From Rugosimonospora africana (GTDB lineage Bacteria; Actinomycetota; Actinomycetes; Mycobacteriales; Micromonosporaceae), in assembly GCF_016862975.1 (NCBI RefSeq), contig NZ_BONZ01000119.1, positions 1 through 32,869 of the forward strand: 32,869 nt of DNA. The letters run 5' to 3'. The translations under genes and the position numbers were made by a program. Positions 1 through 7,354 of the stretch are shown here, one piece after another (the first letter of the stretch is position 1; each line of letters starts with the position of its first letter). The notes below the pieces were generated by a model. The model was not told the DNA's origin. It worked only from the letters and a program-made list of their open reading frames with translations, and made no database searches.

Positions 1-1
1 C

Positions 2-58
2 TCGGCCCTGGCCTATCAAACTCCGGCCGGATACGCTGCCGCCTGCACCCACCGATAA
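2..58 (+). pseudogene. 3' end of an IS3-family transposase (OrfB), cut by the window edge
   Basis: Reading from base 2, the frame gives SALAYQTPAGYAAACTHR and a TAA stop at 56-58. This matches the usual C-terminus of IS3-family integrase-type transposases, whose last residues typically read like LGYxTPAEYAA. Only 18 codons lie in the window, so the rest is to the left and its integrity is unknown. The next ~50 bases, with a GGGTCAGTT-like stretch, resemble the right end of such elements. It is separate from the second IS3-type transposase that begins just downstream. Confidence 0.6.
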
Positions 59-87
59 CCGACTCTCACACAGCCCGGGTCAGTTCA

Positions 88-772
88 CGGGGTCACGCCA
101 CACCCACCCGGCCAAGACGAAGCCTGAGCTGGTGGCCCCATACCCCCGGCGAGGTCTACAGCTGGGATATCACGAAGCTCAAGGGCCCGCGGCGGGGTGT
201 CTACTATGACCTGTACGTGATGATCGACATCTTCAGTCGGTACGTGGTCGGGTGGACCGTCGCCGCGACCGAGTCCGCAGAGCTGGCCACCGAGTTCATC
301 GATAACGTCATCGCGACCTACGGCGCACCCAGGGTAGTGCATGCCGACCGGGGCACCTCGATGACCAGCAAATCCATCGCGCAGCCGCTCATCGACCTGG
401 ACGTGGCCCGCAGTCATTCCCGACCCTTGTGAGCAACGACAACCCGTTCAGCGAGGCCGCGTTCAAGACGCTCAAGTACTGCCCCGCGTTCCCCGACCAC
501 TTCGGCAGTATCGAGGACCCCCGAGCGTTGTGCGTGCAGTTCTTCAACTACCACCACCACGATCACTACCACTCCGGGCTGGGCCTACACACTCCCGCGT
601 CCGTCCATTTCGGAATGGCCGAGCAAATCCGCGAGGGCCGTGCCGAGACCCTCACCGATGCCTACGCCCGACACCCGGAGCGATTCAGCCGACGCCCCCG
701 AACCCACTCAAGCTGCCCGCCGCAGCGTGGATCAACCCACGCAACACGACCACCCGACTACAGACGACCTGA
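88..772 (+). pseudogene. IS3-family transposase (rve integrase core), 5'-truncated and frameshifted
   Basis: This is the remains of a DDE integrase-type transposase. The reading frame changes at about 140, 428 and 690. The pieces read KTKPELVA, then VYSWDITKLKGP and YDLYVMIDIFSRYVVGW, then SNDNPFSEAAFKTLKY, then LKLPAAAWINPR with a TGA stop at 770-772. All three expected catalytic acids can still be placed: Asp in SWDITKL, Asp in HADRG, and Glu in FSEAAFKTLKY. The N-terminal helix-turn-helix part and OrfA are missing, replaced by the end of another IS3 element. With a missing 5' part and at least three frameshifts it cannot make an active enzyme. Family assignment is firm; the subgroup is not determined. 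Confidence 0.8.
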
Positions 773-780
773 AGACTCAG

Positions 781-815
781 TGTCCAAAAAGATCTTGACA
801 GGTTCCGGAGCCGTA
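781..815. repeat. Probable right end of the IS3-family element
   Basis: Just after the transposase stop, the stretch with TGTCCAAAAAGATCTTGACA and GGTTCCG has the look of an IS3-family terminal repeat. The sequence beyond it (from about 815) switches to a different decayed gene. The matching left end is not in the window, so the boundary rests on position and appearance only. Confidence 0.35.
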
Positions 816-816
816 C

Positions 817-1297
817 CCCGGATTCCCGGCGCCGCAGGACTGGACCGAGCAGATGCTCGATTAGTCGCGGCACAACATCGCGTTCGCAGCCCACTCAGGC
901 GTGCTCTGGATCGGCACCTCAGATGGCACGTTGATAGCGTTCGATCTGGCCTCCATGGCCGGGACCGCACATCCAGTGTCGACGCCCCGGTGACCGCGCT
1001 TGCGAGAACCGCAACTGAGCGACTGCTCCTGGCCGACAGCGACGGCGACCTCGCACTGCTGTCGGTTCCAGGCGGGCCGGTCGCGGCCGACGCCGACGCG
1101 ATCACGACGTTCCTCGACGCCACCGAACCGGTATATGCCGATGGGGACCTTGGGAGCAGCTCGAACTAACCGACGGCCTGCCCATTTGGAACCACGACGA
1201 CCTCGACAACGTGACCGACGCCGACGATTCAGACCCGACCTGGCTGCGCATCCAGTCAGCGATCAACGAGGCCAGGGACGGTGAGCACAAGCCGTAG
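817..1297 (+). pseudogene. Decayed hypothetical gene beside the IS3 element
   Basis: Three consecutive frames together give one protein-like sequence with actinobacterial codon use. The first piece reads PYPGFPAPQDWTEQMLD, hits an in-frame TAG at 862-864, then continues RHNIAFAAHSGVLWIGTSDG. After a shift near 975 it reads VDAPVTALARTATERLLLAD. After another near 1150 it reads EQLELTDGLPIWNHDDLDN and ends at TAG 1295-1297. The alternation of short hydrophobic strands (GVLWIGTSDGTLIAFDL) suggests a beta-propeller-like or repeat fold, but I do not recognise the family. The stop codon and two frameshifts argue for a dead gene. It probably lost its 5' part when the neighbouring IS element inserted. 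Confidence 0.5.
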
Positions 1298-1518
1298 GCT
1301 CGTCTAGGGCGCGAACTGGGTGGCCGACAGATTGCGGGGTAAGGCTCACCGCCACCGCCTATTCGCGCCACGGGTCGTCGAGGCACCTCCGCCGAAGGAC
1401 TACCCGTGGCGCCAAACGTTAGCCGAGCCCGTATGAGCCGACATGTATCCGGTTCGCTACCCGCTACCACGGGTTGACCGCACGCCGTATCGTTCTCAAA
1501 AACATGAAGGGGGTGTCG

Positions 1519-2103
1519 GTGACGGCCTGGGCGGGCGAGGTACAGGGCTGGGCTTGGCTGGACCACACCTCCGCGGCGGATGTAGGCCCTGAGCTGGGTC
1601 GTGCTTCCTCGCCTGTGCGGCTTGAACCCAGAAAGAGCGGCGAGTCTAAGCCGTGGAGCCTGTCCGGCGCCTACGGTCTGAGCGCCTTCCCCTGGCACAC
1701 AGACGGGGCGATTTCGTCCGACCCGCCTCGGTGGCTGCTGCTGCAAGCCGTTGAACTGTCCGACTCGACTTGGACCGAACTCCTCGTTCCAGATGCGGAC
1801 ACTCTTGCCCGCCTACGGGGCACGACGCTGAGGGCCCTAGACCAGGTGGGGCGCGTAAAGTATCTTCCCGCTGTCATGCCCCTGGGTAACGGCAACTCGC
1901 GACTGAGGTGGGACCCCCGGACTTGCACACCCCGTACGGGATTGGCCATCAAGACCGTGGAGGATAAGCCACCAACCGCCTACGTCGAGTGGCGGCCGGG
2001 GCGCCTCCTTATCATCGACAACTTCCGGGTTCTGCACCGGCGCCCGGCAGTTCACGGTCAGACCAAGCGCGTGCTCGAGCGCACCTACGTATGGGATCAC
2101 TGA
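1519..2103 (+). CDS. TauD/TfdA-like Fe(II)/2-oxoglutarate-dependent dioxygenase
   Basis: This is predicted to be a non-heme iron oxygenase that uses 2-oxoglutarate and O2; its substrate is unknown. From the GTG at 1519 it is 194 aa. FPWHTDGA supplies the HxD iron ligands (His60, Asp62) and IIDNFRVLHRR the distal His173. Arg184 and Arg188 lie 11 and 15 residues after that histidine, the spacing of the 2-oxoglutarate- and substrate-binding arginines in TauD. It is shorter than TauD itself (about 280 aa), but the core is complete. The GTG at 1519 is chosen because AAGGGGG lies 5 nt upstream; ATG 1504 and TTG 1474 are possible in-frame starts without a clear ribosome site. Its TGA overlaps the ATG of the next gene (TGATG), so the two are probably translationally coupled. 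Confidence 0.75.
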   Translation: MTAWAGEVQGWAWLDHTSAADVGPELGRASSPVRLEPRKSGESKPWSLSGAYGLSAFPWHTDGAISSDPPRWLLLQAVELSDSTWTELLVPDADTLARLRGTTLRALDQVGRVKYLPAVMPLGNGNSRLRWDPRTCTPRTGLAIKTVEDKPPTAYVEWRPGRLLIIDNFRVLHRRPAVHGQTKRVLERTYVWDH

Positions 2104-3074
2104 TGTGGGATTACGACAGCTTCATCGGTAAGGCCAAGGTGTACTTCGAACGCGCACGGGAACACCCAAGGCTCGACTACGAAGTCTTGGCGATATGGTT
2201 ACTGCTCGGGCTGGAGTTCCTGCTTCGCGCGCCGCTTGCGCGAATTAGTACTACGCTACTGGCCGAGCCAGACTTCGCTCTTGATGCGGCGGGGTTTCCC
2301 TCTCCGGAGGGGACCGAGCCAAAGTCCATCGCATCGAAGACCGTGATCGTCCGCCTTCAGCGCGTCGTGGAAGGATTTACTCCATCGAGAGCCACTGACG
2401 CAAATTACTTGATCAACATTCGGAACAGAGAGTTGCACACCGGCTCCGTTGCCGTGGGGCTCGATAGCGATACTTGGCTTCCGCGGTTCATCAGGCTCGT
2501 TGACGTTATCTGCGCACATCTGACCCTTGAGCCGAAGGATCTGATCGGCAGCGAACTGCTGGCGCAGGGTCGAGCGCTCGTCGCGGACGAAGACAAGAAG
2601 CTTGTAGCGGAGGTCCAGAAGCGGATCGCTTCTGCCAGAGCCCATTTCCAACTCTTGCGTCCGGATGAAGTTGCGACCCGCCAACTCGATATTCCCGACG
2701 CTCGTGGGCAGTACGAGATGCTTCCCGGATTCGGTCCTGGCCCGAGCCCAGCAGCGGGCGCGGCATGGAGCAGGATTGTTGCCGAAACCGGGACTGCACC
2801 AGCATTTATCAGGTGCCCGGCCTGCGGTGCACAAGCGGCCGTCCGACTCCAACTTGTCAGGGCAACGAGTGAGCGACTCGAAGACGAGTCGATCTATCGT
2901 GACATCGTTTTCGTTGGTACTGGGATGACCTGCGTGGTATGTGGGCTCGAGCTTTCCAGCACTGCTGAAATGCACGCAGCAGGTCTTCCGCAGCAATACA
3001 CACGTGAGGAGGAGGAGAGCCTCGAGGAGCGCTTCGGCGCGGCCTACGAAGGCGAGGATTATGGCAACGATTGA
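2103..3074 (+). CDS. HEPN-motif and zinc-ribbon protein, coupled to the dioxygenase
   Basis: The protein is 323 aa and of unrecognised family. The N-terminal ~200 residues are mostly helical. They contain NIRNRELHTG, in which Arg107 and His112 form the RX4H motif of HEPN RNase domains, with an Asn right after the Arg as is common there. The C-terminal part carries CPACG (Cys238, Cys241) and CVVCG (Cys277, Cys280), a four-cysteine zinc-ribbon pattern, followed by an acidic tail. HEPN domains often serve as RNases in toxin-antitoxin and defence systems, but the motif alone is short and could be chance. The ATG at 2103 overlaps the upstream TGA by 1 nt; earlier in-frame starts would run through the dioxygenase gene. 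An RNA-targeting role is inference only. Confidence 0.6.
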   Translation: MWDYDSFIGKAKVYFERAREHPRLDYEVLAIWLLLGLEFLLRAPLARISTTLLAEPDFALDAAGFPSPEGTEPKSIASKTVIVRLQRVVEGFTPSRATDANYLINIRNRELHTGSVAVGLDSDTWLPRFIRLVDVICAHLTLEPKDLIGSELLAQGRALVADEDKKLVAEVQKRIASARAHFQLLRPDEVATRQLDIPDARGQYEMLPGFGPGPSPAAGAAWSRIVAETGTAPAFIRCPACGAQAAVRLQLVRATSERLEDESIYRDIVFVGTGMTCVVCGLELSSTAEMHAAGLPQQYTREEEESLEERFGAAYEGEDYGND

Positions 3075-3090
3075 GCCGTAGAATCGCCCT

Positions 3091-3121
3091 ACGAGACGGC
3101 GGATCCGATCGCCCGCCTCGT
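3091..3121 (+). terminator. Possible weak terminator after the dioxygenase/HEPN pair
   Basis: ACGAG at 3091-3095 can pair with CTCGT at 3117-3121, and the stem extends by three more pairs after one mismatch. It lies 17 nt after the stop codon. No T-run follows, as is common in high-GC actinobacteria. Confidence 0.35.
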
Positions 3122-3157
3122 GAAGTAACCGGATTGAGCTTCCCTTCGTTCGTTAGT

Positions 3158-3421
3158 TCAGAGAAAGGGGCCCCGTCGCTTCGCGTGGGTGGCGCGCCGG
3201 TCGTGGGCCAGGCGAGGATCGCAACCGGCGCAGCTCGCCCGGGCACGCAAGCCTTCGTTGCTCAACTTGGCCTGCTGGCCGGGCGAGGTAGCCAACGTCC
3301 AGTGTTCGAGGTAGTCCTCGAACAGCCGGGCCGAGTTAAGCCGGTCGCCTTTCCAGTGGAGTCCGTTGTAGCGTCCGCTGGCCGCGAGGACCTCAGGCGG
3401 CGGCCGGGTTGGGAGGGTCAT
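3158..3421 (-). CDS. Small unrecognised protein or gene fragment
   Basis: This 87-aa minus-strand frame has third codon positions that are almost all G or C, as expected of a real actinobacterial gene, and a protein-like composition (GRYNGLHWKGDRLNSARLF; CAGCDPRLAHD). The CxxC could bind metal. Its ATG at 3419-3421 overlaps the TGA of the secreted-protein fragment upstream. That might be genuine coupling or simply the junction between two fused remnants. I do not recognise the family. Given the debris around it, it may be the tail of a larger gene. Confidence 0.35.
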   Translation of the reverse strand: MTLPTRPPPEVLAASGRYNGLHWKGDRLNSARLFEDYLEHWTLATSPGQQAKLSNEGLRARASCAGCDPRLAHDRRATHAKRRGPFL

Positions 3422-3597
3422 AGGGGTTGGCTTGACGGGTATTTGTAGTAGGCGCCGTAGAGGTCGACGAGTAGGTCGACGGTTGCTCCTCCGCCGTTGT
3501 AGAGGTCGATGGAGCCGTTGGCGCCGACTGGGGTGATGGCCATGTTCGCGGCGGTCTTCCCGCCCGCGAAATCCAGGCTCGACGTGCCTCCACGTGC
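3418..3597 (-). pseudogene. C-terminal fragment of a secreted actinobacterial surface protein
   Basis: On the minus strand the frame reads SLDFAGGKTAANMAITPVG and then GSIDLYNGGGATVDLLVDLY, followed by GAYYKYPSSQPL and a TGA at 3418-3420. This resembles a module common in secreted actinobacterial proteins and lipoproteins, usually of the form SNLNFxxGQTxxNxVxVPVGxxG, FYNxxGTVxxxxDxxGYY. The module is normally the C-terminal end of a protein of several hundred residues. Upstream of about 3600 the sequence turns AT-rich and loses resemblance, so only the tail survives. Codons in the recognisable part are G/C-ending, consistent with former coding sequence. Confidence 0.5.
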
Positions 3598-3725
3598 GCG
3601 CGGTATATATCCGATATCCCGTTTAGAGAACGAAATATATAACCTTGCTAATTGCGTGGACCGTGAGCATAGGGCAACTTCACATGGATTGTCCCTCCCC
3701 GAGCGTCGCTCCGCAATGCGCCGCC

Positions 3726-3749
3726 TTAGAAGTCCTAACAAAATGGATC
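3726..3749. repeat. Left terminal inverted repeat of the IS5-family element
   Basis: GAAGTCCTAACA at 3729-3740, followed by AAATGGATC, matches the reverse complement of the right end at 4603-4625 (GAAGTCCTAACAGAATGATC), with a few differences in the inner part. TTA flanks both outer ends, consistent with a 3-bp target duplication. Confidence 0.65.
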
Positions 3750-3792
3750 TTGGTGTTTCGTCCTGGATGGATGGTCGATATGATCATGACTC

Positions 3793-4604
3793 GTGAGGAA
3801 GGGTGAGCAGCCTCCGTGGATCGTGCCGGACGGGCTGTGGGAACGGATCGAGCCGCTGATTCCCAAGGTCGAGCGCTCATACCGCAACCCTGGGCCGCCG
3901 ACGGCTACCCGACCGCAAGGTGCTGTGCGGGATCCTGTTCGTGCTCTACACCGGCATCGCCTGGGAGTTCCTTCCTCAACAGTTGGGGTTTGGGTCCGGG
4001 ATGACCTGCTGGCGCCGGCTGAGCGAGTGGCACGAAGCCGGTGTATGGCGACGCCTACACGAGGTATTGCTGACCGAACTGCACGCCGCGGACAAGCTGG
4101 ACTGGTCCAAGGCGGTGGTCGACGGCTCACATCTACGGGCCACGAAGGGCGGCCCAAAACGGGACCGAGCCCGGTCGACCGCGCCAGGACCGGCTCGAAA
4201 CACCACGTCATCTCCGACGGCGCCGGCATCCCCTCGCAGTCAGCCTTACCGGCGGCAACCGTAACGACGTCACCCAACTCCTCCCACTGATCGACGCCAT
4301 CCCGCCGGTACGCGGCAAACGAGGACGCCCCCGCCGCCCCGAGGACCTGTACGCCGACCGCGGCTACGACCACGACAAGTACCGCCAAGCGGTCCGCGCC
4401 AAAGGCATCACCCCACACATCGCACATCGCGGCACCGAACACGGCACCGGCCTCGGCAAGCACCGGTGGGTCATCGAGCAGAGCATCGCGCTACTGCACT
4501 GGTTCCGACGACTACGCTTCCGCTGGGAAATCCGCGACGACATCCGCGAAGCGTTCATGTCACTCGCCTGCGGCATCATCTGCTACCGCAGACTCATCAG
4601 ATGA
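3793..4604 (+). pseudogene. IS5-family transposase, frameshifted
   Basis: This DDE transposase is split over three frames. The first reads PPWIVPDGLWERIEPLIPK, the usual N-terminus of IS5/IS427-type transposases. After a shift near 3900 it reads DRKVLCGILFVLYTGIAWEF and LDWSKAVVDGSHLRATKGG. After a shift near 4180 it reads SKHHVISDGAGIP, and after one near 4235 LTGGNRNDVTQLLPLID, DLYADRGYD and HRWVIEQSIALLHWFRRLR. It ends at TGA 4602-4604. The catalytic acids are recognisable in VVDGSH, YADRGYD and WVIEQ. Inverted repeats bracket it closely. The frameshifts mean this copy should not be active; programmed frameshifting could not account for all three. Confidence 0.85.
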
Positions 4605-4625
4605 TCATTCTGTTAGGACTTCTTA
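4603..4625. repeat. Right terminal inverted repeat of the IS5-family element
   Basis: GATCATTCTGTTAGGACTTC at 4603-4622 is the inverted partner of the left end at 3729-3749 and is followed by TTA. It begins within the transposase stop codon, so the element ends almost at the end of its gene. Confidence 0.65.
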
Positions 4626-4719
4626 GCGGGCCGGGTTATCGAGATCGCTGACGCGACCAAACTAAACCGGAGCATGTTCCGTGTCGAGCGCCGTGACTGA
4701 CGGCGTGGGTGGTTCGCCA

Positions 4720-5027
4720 TCATCTTCCACTCGCGCACTCGGTCGACACGAACGCTGCGACCTGCTGTTCTGGCCCATCGCTGACCGCAACCCCGAGCCA
4801 CGGTACGGGAACCACGCCGCTGACCCTGGTGTACCGAGTGTCCGCGACTTCGCCGAAGGGGGTGTCGTACTGCGACACCTCGGTCGCCTGCGGTTTCTCC
4901 CCACTGGCGGCCAGATAGTCCCCGGCGCTGGCTAAGGTTTCGCGGCGACCTCCTCGATGATCAGACCTTCTGCAACCGTCAGATGACGGATCATCGATCG
5001 AACGCCACTCTGATGGACCTGCTTCAT
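4720..5027 (-). pseudogene. Decayed gene fragment of unknown family
   Basis: On the minus strand, MKQVHQSGVRSMIRHLTVAE and GLIIEEVAAK (from 5027) shift frame near 4930. They continue as LASAGDYLAASGEKPQATEV, then VSGVVPVPWLGVAVSDGPEQ, ending at a TGA at 4720-4722. The second part has clearly G/C-ending codons and a protein-like sequence. Whether the two parts come from one gene is inferred from their adjacency. I do not recognise the family. The plus-strand frames over the same bases look like shadows. This fragment fills most of the gap between the IS5 element and the next intact genes. Confidence 0.35.
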
Positions 5028-5049
5028 ACCCATGCGACCGCGTGCAGCG

Positions 5050-5090
5050 GTCAACCAGTGTGGTATGGCCATAGGTTGACAGGGGTTGAC
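5050..5090. promoter_or_regulatory. Three GGTTGAC heptamers upstream of a two-gene operon
   Basis: The heptamer GGTTGAC occurs at 5074-5080 and again at 5084-5090, exactly 10 bp apart. It occurs inverted (GTCAACC) at 5050-5056. The cluster ends 51 nt before the ATG at 5142. The inverted pair plus a direct repeat with one-helical-turn spacing looks like a binding site for a dimeric regulator. No convincing -10/-35 pair could be placed. The binding protein is unknown. Confidence 0.4.
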
Positions 5091-5141
5091 TATTAGTTGG
5101 TCGGCGTTGCGACGACGATTCCTGAACGGAAGGCTGGTGCT

Positions 5142-5549
5142 ATGAAGTACGCAGACGCAGTGGAGCGCGCGACCCACGACCTCAAGAGCGACTTTGGGCC
5201 CGAGTCGATCGCGATACGCGCAGCGGTACGGCTCGCGATCCACGCCGCATACGCCGTCGATCCGACGGGGCCTCAAGCAAGCGACTGGGCACTGTTCCTC
5301 ACCGCCATCGGAGCTGTAAGCGACGCCCTTGTGCTCTATGACCCGCCGCTGATCATCAGTATCGATGAGACCACTCTGCAGGACACATCCGTCGTTCGTC
5401 GGGACACCATCAAACTCGTCAAAACCACCGCTGAGCGGCTACACGAGCAGAGCTTCGATACCACCGCGAGCACTGAGTTGCGCTGGCAATGGGAGATCGC
5501 CTCGGTCGACCTTCAGAAGGCAACGGTGTTACTAGCAGGGCCGATGTGA
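5142..5549 (+). CDS. Hypothetical protein, first gene of a coupled pair
   Basis: The protein is 135 aa, soluble, slightly acidic and predicted mostly helical, without signal peptide or membrane segment. It begins MKYADAVERATHDLKSDFGP. I do not recognise a family and see no catalytic motif. The ATG at 5142 is preceded by an AAGG-type ribosome site (around 5129-5133); a TTG at 5097 is in frame but lies beside the heptamer repeats. Its end, ATGTGA, overlaps the GTG start of the next gene by 4 nt, so the two products are probably made in a fixed ratio. It sits alone with its partner between IS debris and the transport cluster. No function is assigned. Confidence 0.6.
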   Translation: MKYADAVERATHDLKSDFGPESIAIRAAVRLAIHAAYAVDPTGPQASDWALFLTAIGAVSDALVLYDPPLIISIDETTLQDTSVVRRDTIKLVKTTAERLHEQSFDTTASTELRWQWEIASVDLQKATVLLAGPM

Positions 5550-7147
5550 CCTACGGCTACTGGCTCGACCAAGCCGCCGCGGCCCTCGACGAATGCCGCA
5601 CCATCATTCGCGGAGGGCTCCGAGGCGGCTACGCACGTGCACCAGCCATCATCGGAGCCCGCTCCGGCGTCTACCGCACCCTCGCTCGAATCGCCGTGAT
5701 CCTCACCGGACCAACCGCCCACCCCCCGACCATCACCACCGCCGACTACCTCATCAACCGCCGCCATAGGATCGTGGACACCGACCCCGCCATCATCCTC
5801 GGTACCGGCCTCCAGGCAGCCGCGCAGACCGACGCCCGGCTCCCCACCGCAGCGACGATCGACGACCCCGTCATCCATCAACTCAACCGAGCACGCGAAG
5901 CACTCGCCACCGCCGGCGACGTTCTCGCCAGCCACCTCGGCTGGCGCGTCGGCGGCCCCACAACACCCGAAGGGCAAGCGATCGCGCAGGGTACCGGCAC
6001 ACGCAACGCGGTCGCCGACATCGCCACCCTCGCCATCACCGCCGTCGCCATCGACCGGGCCCTCCTGCGATGGCTCAACAGCCACACCGCATCACAAACG
6101 CTGCGACCACTCTACGAAGACACCACCGCGACGATGACCTGGTGGACGACCAGCAACTACCCCGCCACCCTGCGACAGCTCGCTCGTTCCTCCAGAAATG
6201 ACTCCATCGTCAGATTCCTCGACGTCGCCCCAGCGACCGAATCCTCAACCGGACCCCGCCAGATCCGGAGCCTGACGGATGTCTCCACGATCCTCGACTC
6301 AATCCGTGCCTGGATGACCCAACACCCGCAAGACACCAGCCTCCGACACATCCGCGCGGCAACCCGACTCGCCCTCACCATCGCGACCACAGCGGATACC
6401 CTGAACGTTGTCCCCGCCGGCAAACACCGCGCCCGACGATGGCTGGCAGCCGCAAACAGCCTCGAAGGCATCGCCGATCTACTCGGTCCCATTCACCCGA
6501 CAATCAGCCAGGACCTGAAGAAGGCCACAGACTGGCTACGCGATCACTACACCCCAGGCCAGCTACCAGAGTCTCCCGCGACCCTACAGAAGACAGAACT
6601 GCTCAATCTCACCCTGAAGCTCCCCGATCTCGCCGCCCAGCTCCACATCGTGGCGCACGACCTGCTCCATCGTGGGCAACTACTCGTCTGTCACAGACTG
6701 CTCGACTCGATGCCAAGGAACGGGCTGTTCCACGCAACAACCACCTGGAGTCACGCTCGCCCGAACGAATCCGCCACCGCCATCCTCCTCAACCGCCTCC
6801 GTAACGTCGCCGTCGGCCAATCCCTCTACCCAAACCTCGCCAAGACGCCGGTCCCAGTCGCCACGCCCTTCGACGCCGGACACACATCCGGCGCACCAGA
6901 GCCCACGACGGCCGAACCGGCACCCACGATCTCCGACACCGGTGGGCAACGGCCCGATACCAGCGCCCATGCCAGATGGGCACCCTCCTGGGCATCGCTG
7001 ACCGAAGACGTTGGTGTGCTCGTCCACAGCATCAGCACCGACCGCCGAACCACCACATCCACGACCGGCAGACATCAGCCGCGATCATCCAATCCGCCGC
7101 CACCAGAGATCGCCGAGCCATCCCCACATGAACCGGATCTGGCCTGA
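5546..7147 (+). CDS. Large hypothetical protein, second gene of a coupled pair
   Basis: The protein is 533 aa. The GTG at 5546 lies inside the ATGTGA that ends the preceding gene; longer in-frame starts would only extend it back into that gene. The first ~430 residues look like a helical, Ala/Leu/Arg-rich soluble domain (AALDECRTIIRGGLRGGYAR near the start; RHIRAATRLALTIATTADTL in the middle). The last ~100 residues are rich in Pro, Thr and Ser and probably disordered. I see no Walker, nuclease, protease or helix-turn-helix motif and no membrane segment. Codon use is typical and the frame is intact. No family is recognised. Coupling to the small upstream protein suggests a complex or a regulator/effector pair, which is inference. 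Confidence 0.6.
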   Translation: MTYGYWLDQAAAALDECRTIIRGGLRGGYARAPAIIGARSGVYRTLARIAVILTGPTAHPPTITTADYLINRRHRIVDTDPAIILGTGLQAAAQTDARLPTAATIDDPVIHQLNRAREALATAGDVLASHLGWRVGGPTTPEGQAIAQGTGTRNAVADIATLAITAVAIDRALLRWLNSHTASQTLRPLYEDTTATMTWWTTSNYPATLRQLARSSRNDSIVRFLDVAPATESSTGPRQIRSLTDVSTILDSIRAWMTQHPQDTSLRHIRAATRLALTIATTADTLNVVPAGKHRARRWLAAANSLEGIADLLGPIHPTISQDLKKATDWLRDHYTPGQLPESPATLQKTELLNLTLKLPDLAAQLHIVAHDLLHRGQLLVCHRLLDSMPRNGLFHATTTWSHARPNESATAILLNRLRNVAVGQSLYPNLAKTPVPVATPFDAGHTSGAPEPTTAEPAPTISDTGGQRPDTSAHARWAPSWASLTEDVGVLVHSISTDRRTTTSTTGRHQPRSSNPPPPEIAEPSPHEPDLA

Positions 7148-7354
7148 CATCGCCCGCATGCTACACACTCGGCGATTCGGCCCCCGAAACCCGATCGCTC
7201 CGCGCCTGAACGTCGGCATCCACCCTGCGATAGGGAACCCCGGCGAAGGCGAAACCATTCGGGGATGGACCCTCCGGCCCCGCCCCGACCCCGACCGGGG
7301 AGCCGAGACGCTCGTAGAGCCGAACAGCGCCGGGTGGTCGCCGGGAGGGCGTGG

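Noticed and set aside
1455-1468. Tandem CGCTACC heptamer upstream of the dioxygenase
   Set aside because: Two abutting 7-mers in high-GC DNA are weak evidence, and no promoter or further copies were found.
5513-6085. A 190-aa minus-strand frame opposite the large hypothetical gene
   Set aside because: The Gly/Asp/Val-rich composition is that of an antisense shadow. The plus-strand frame has the coupled start and full length.
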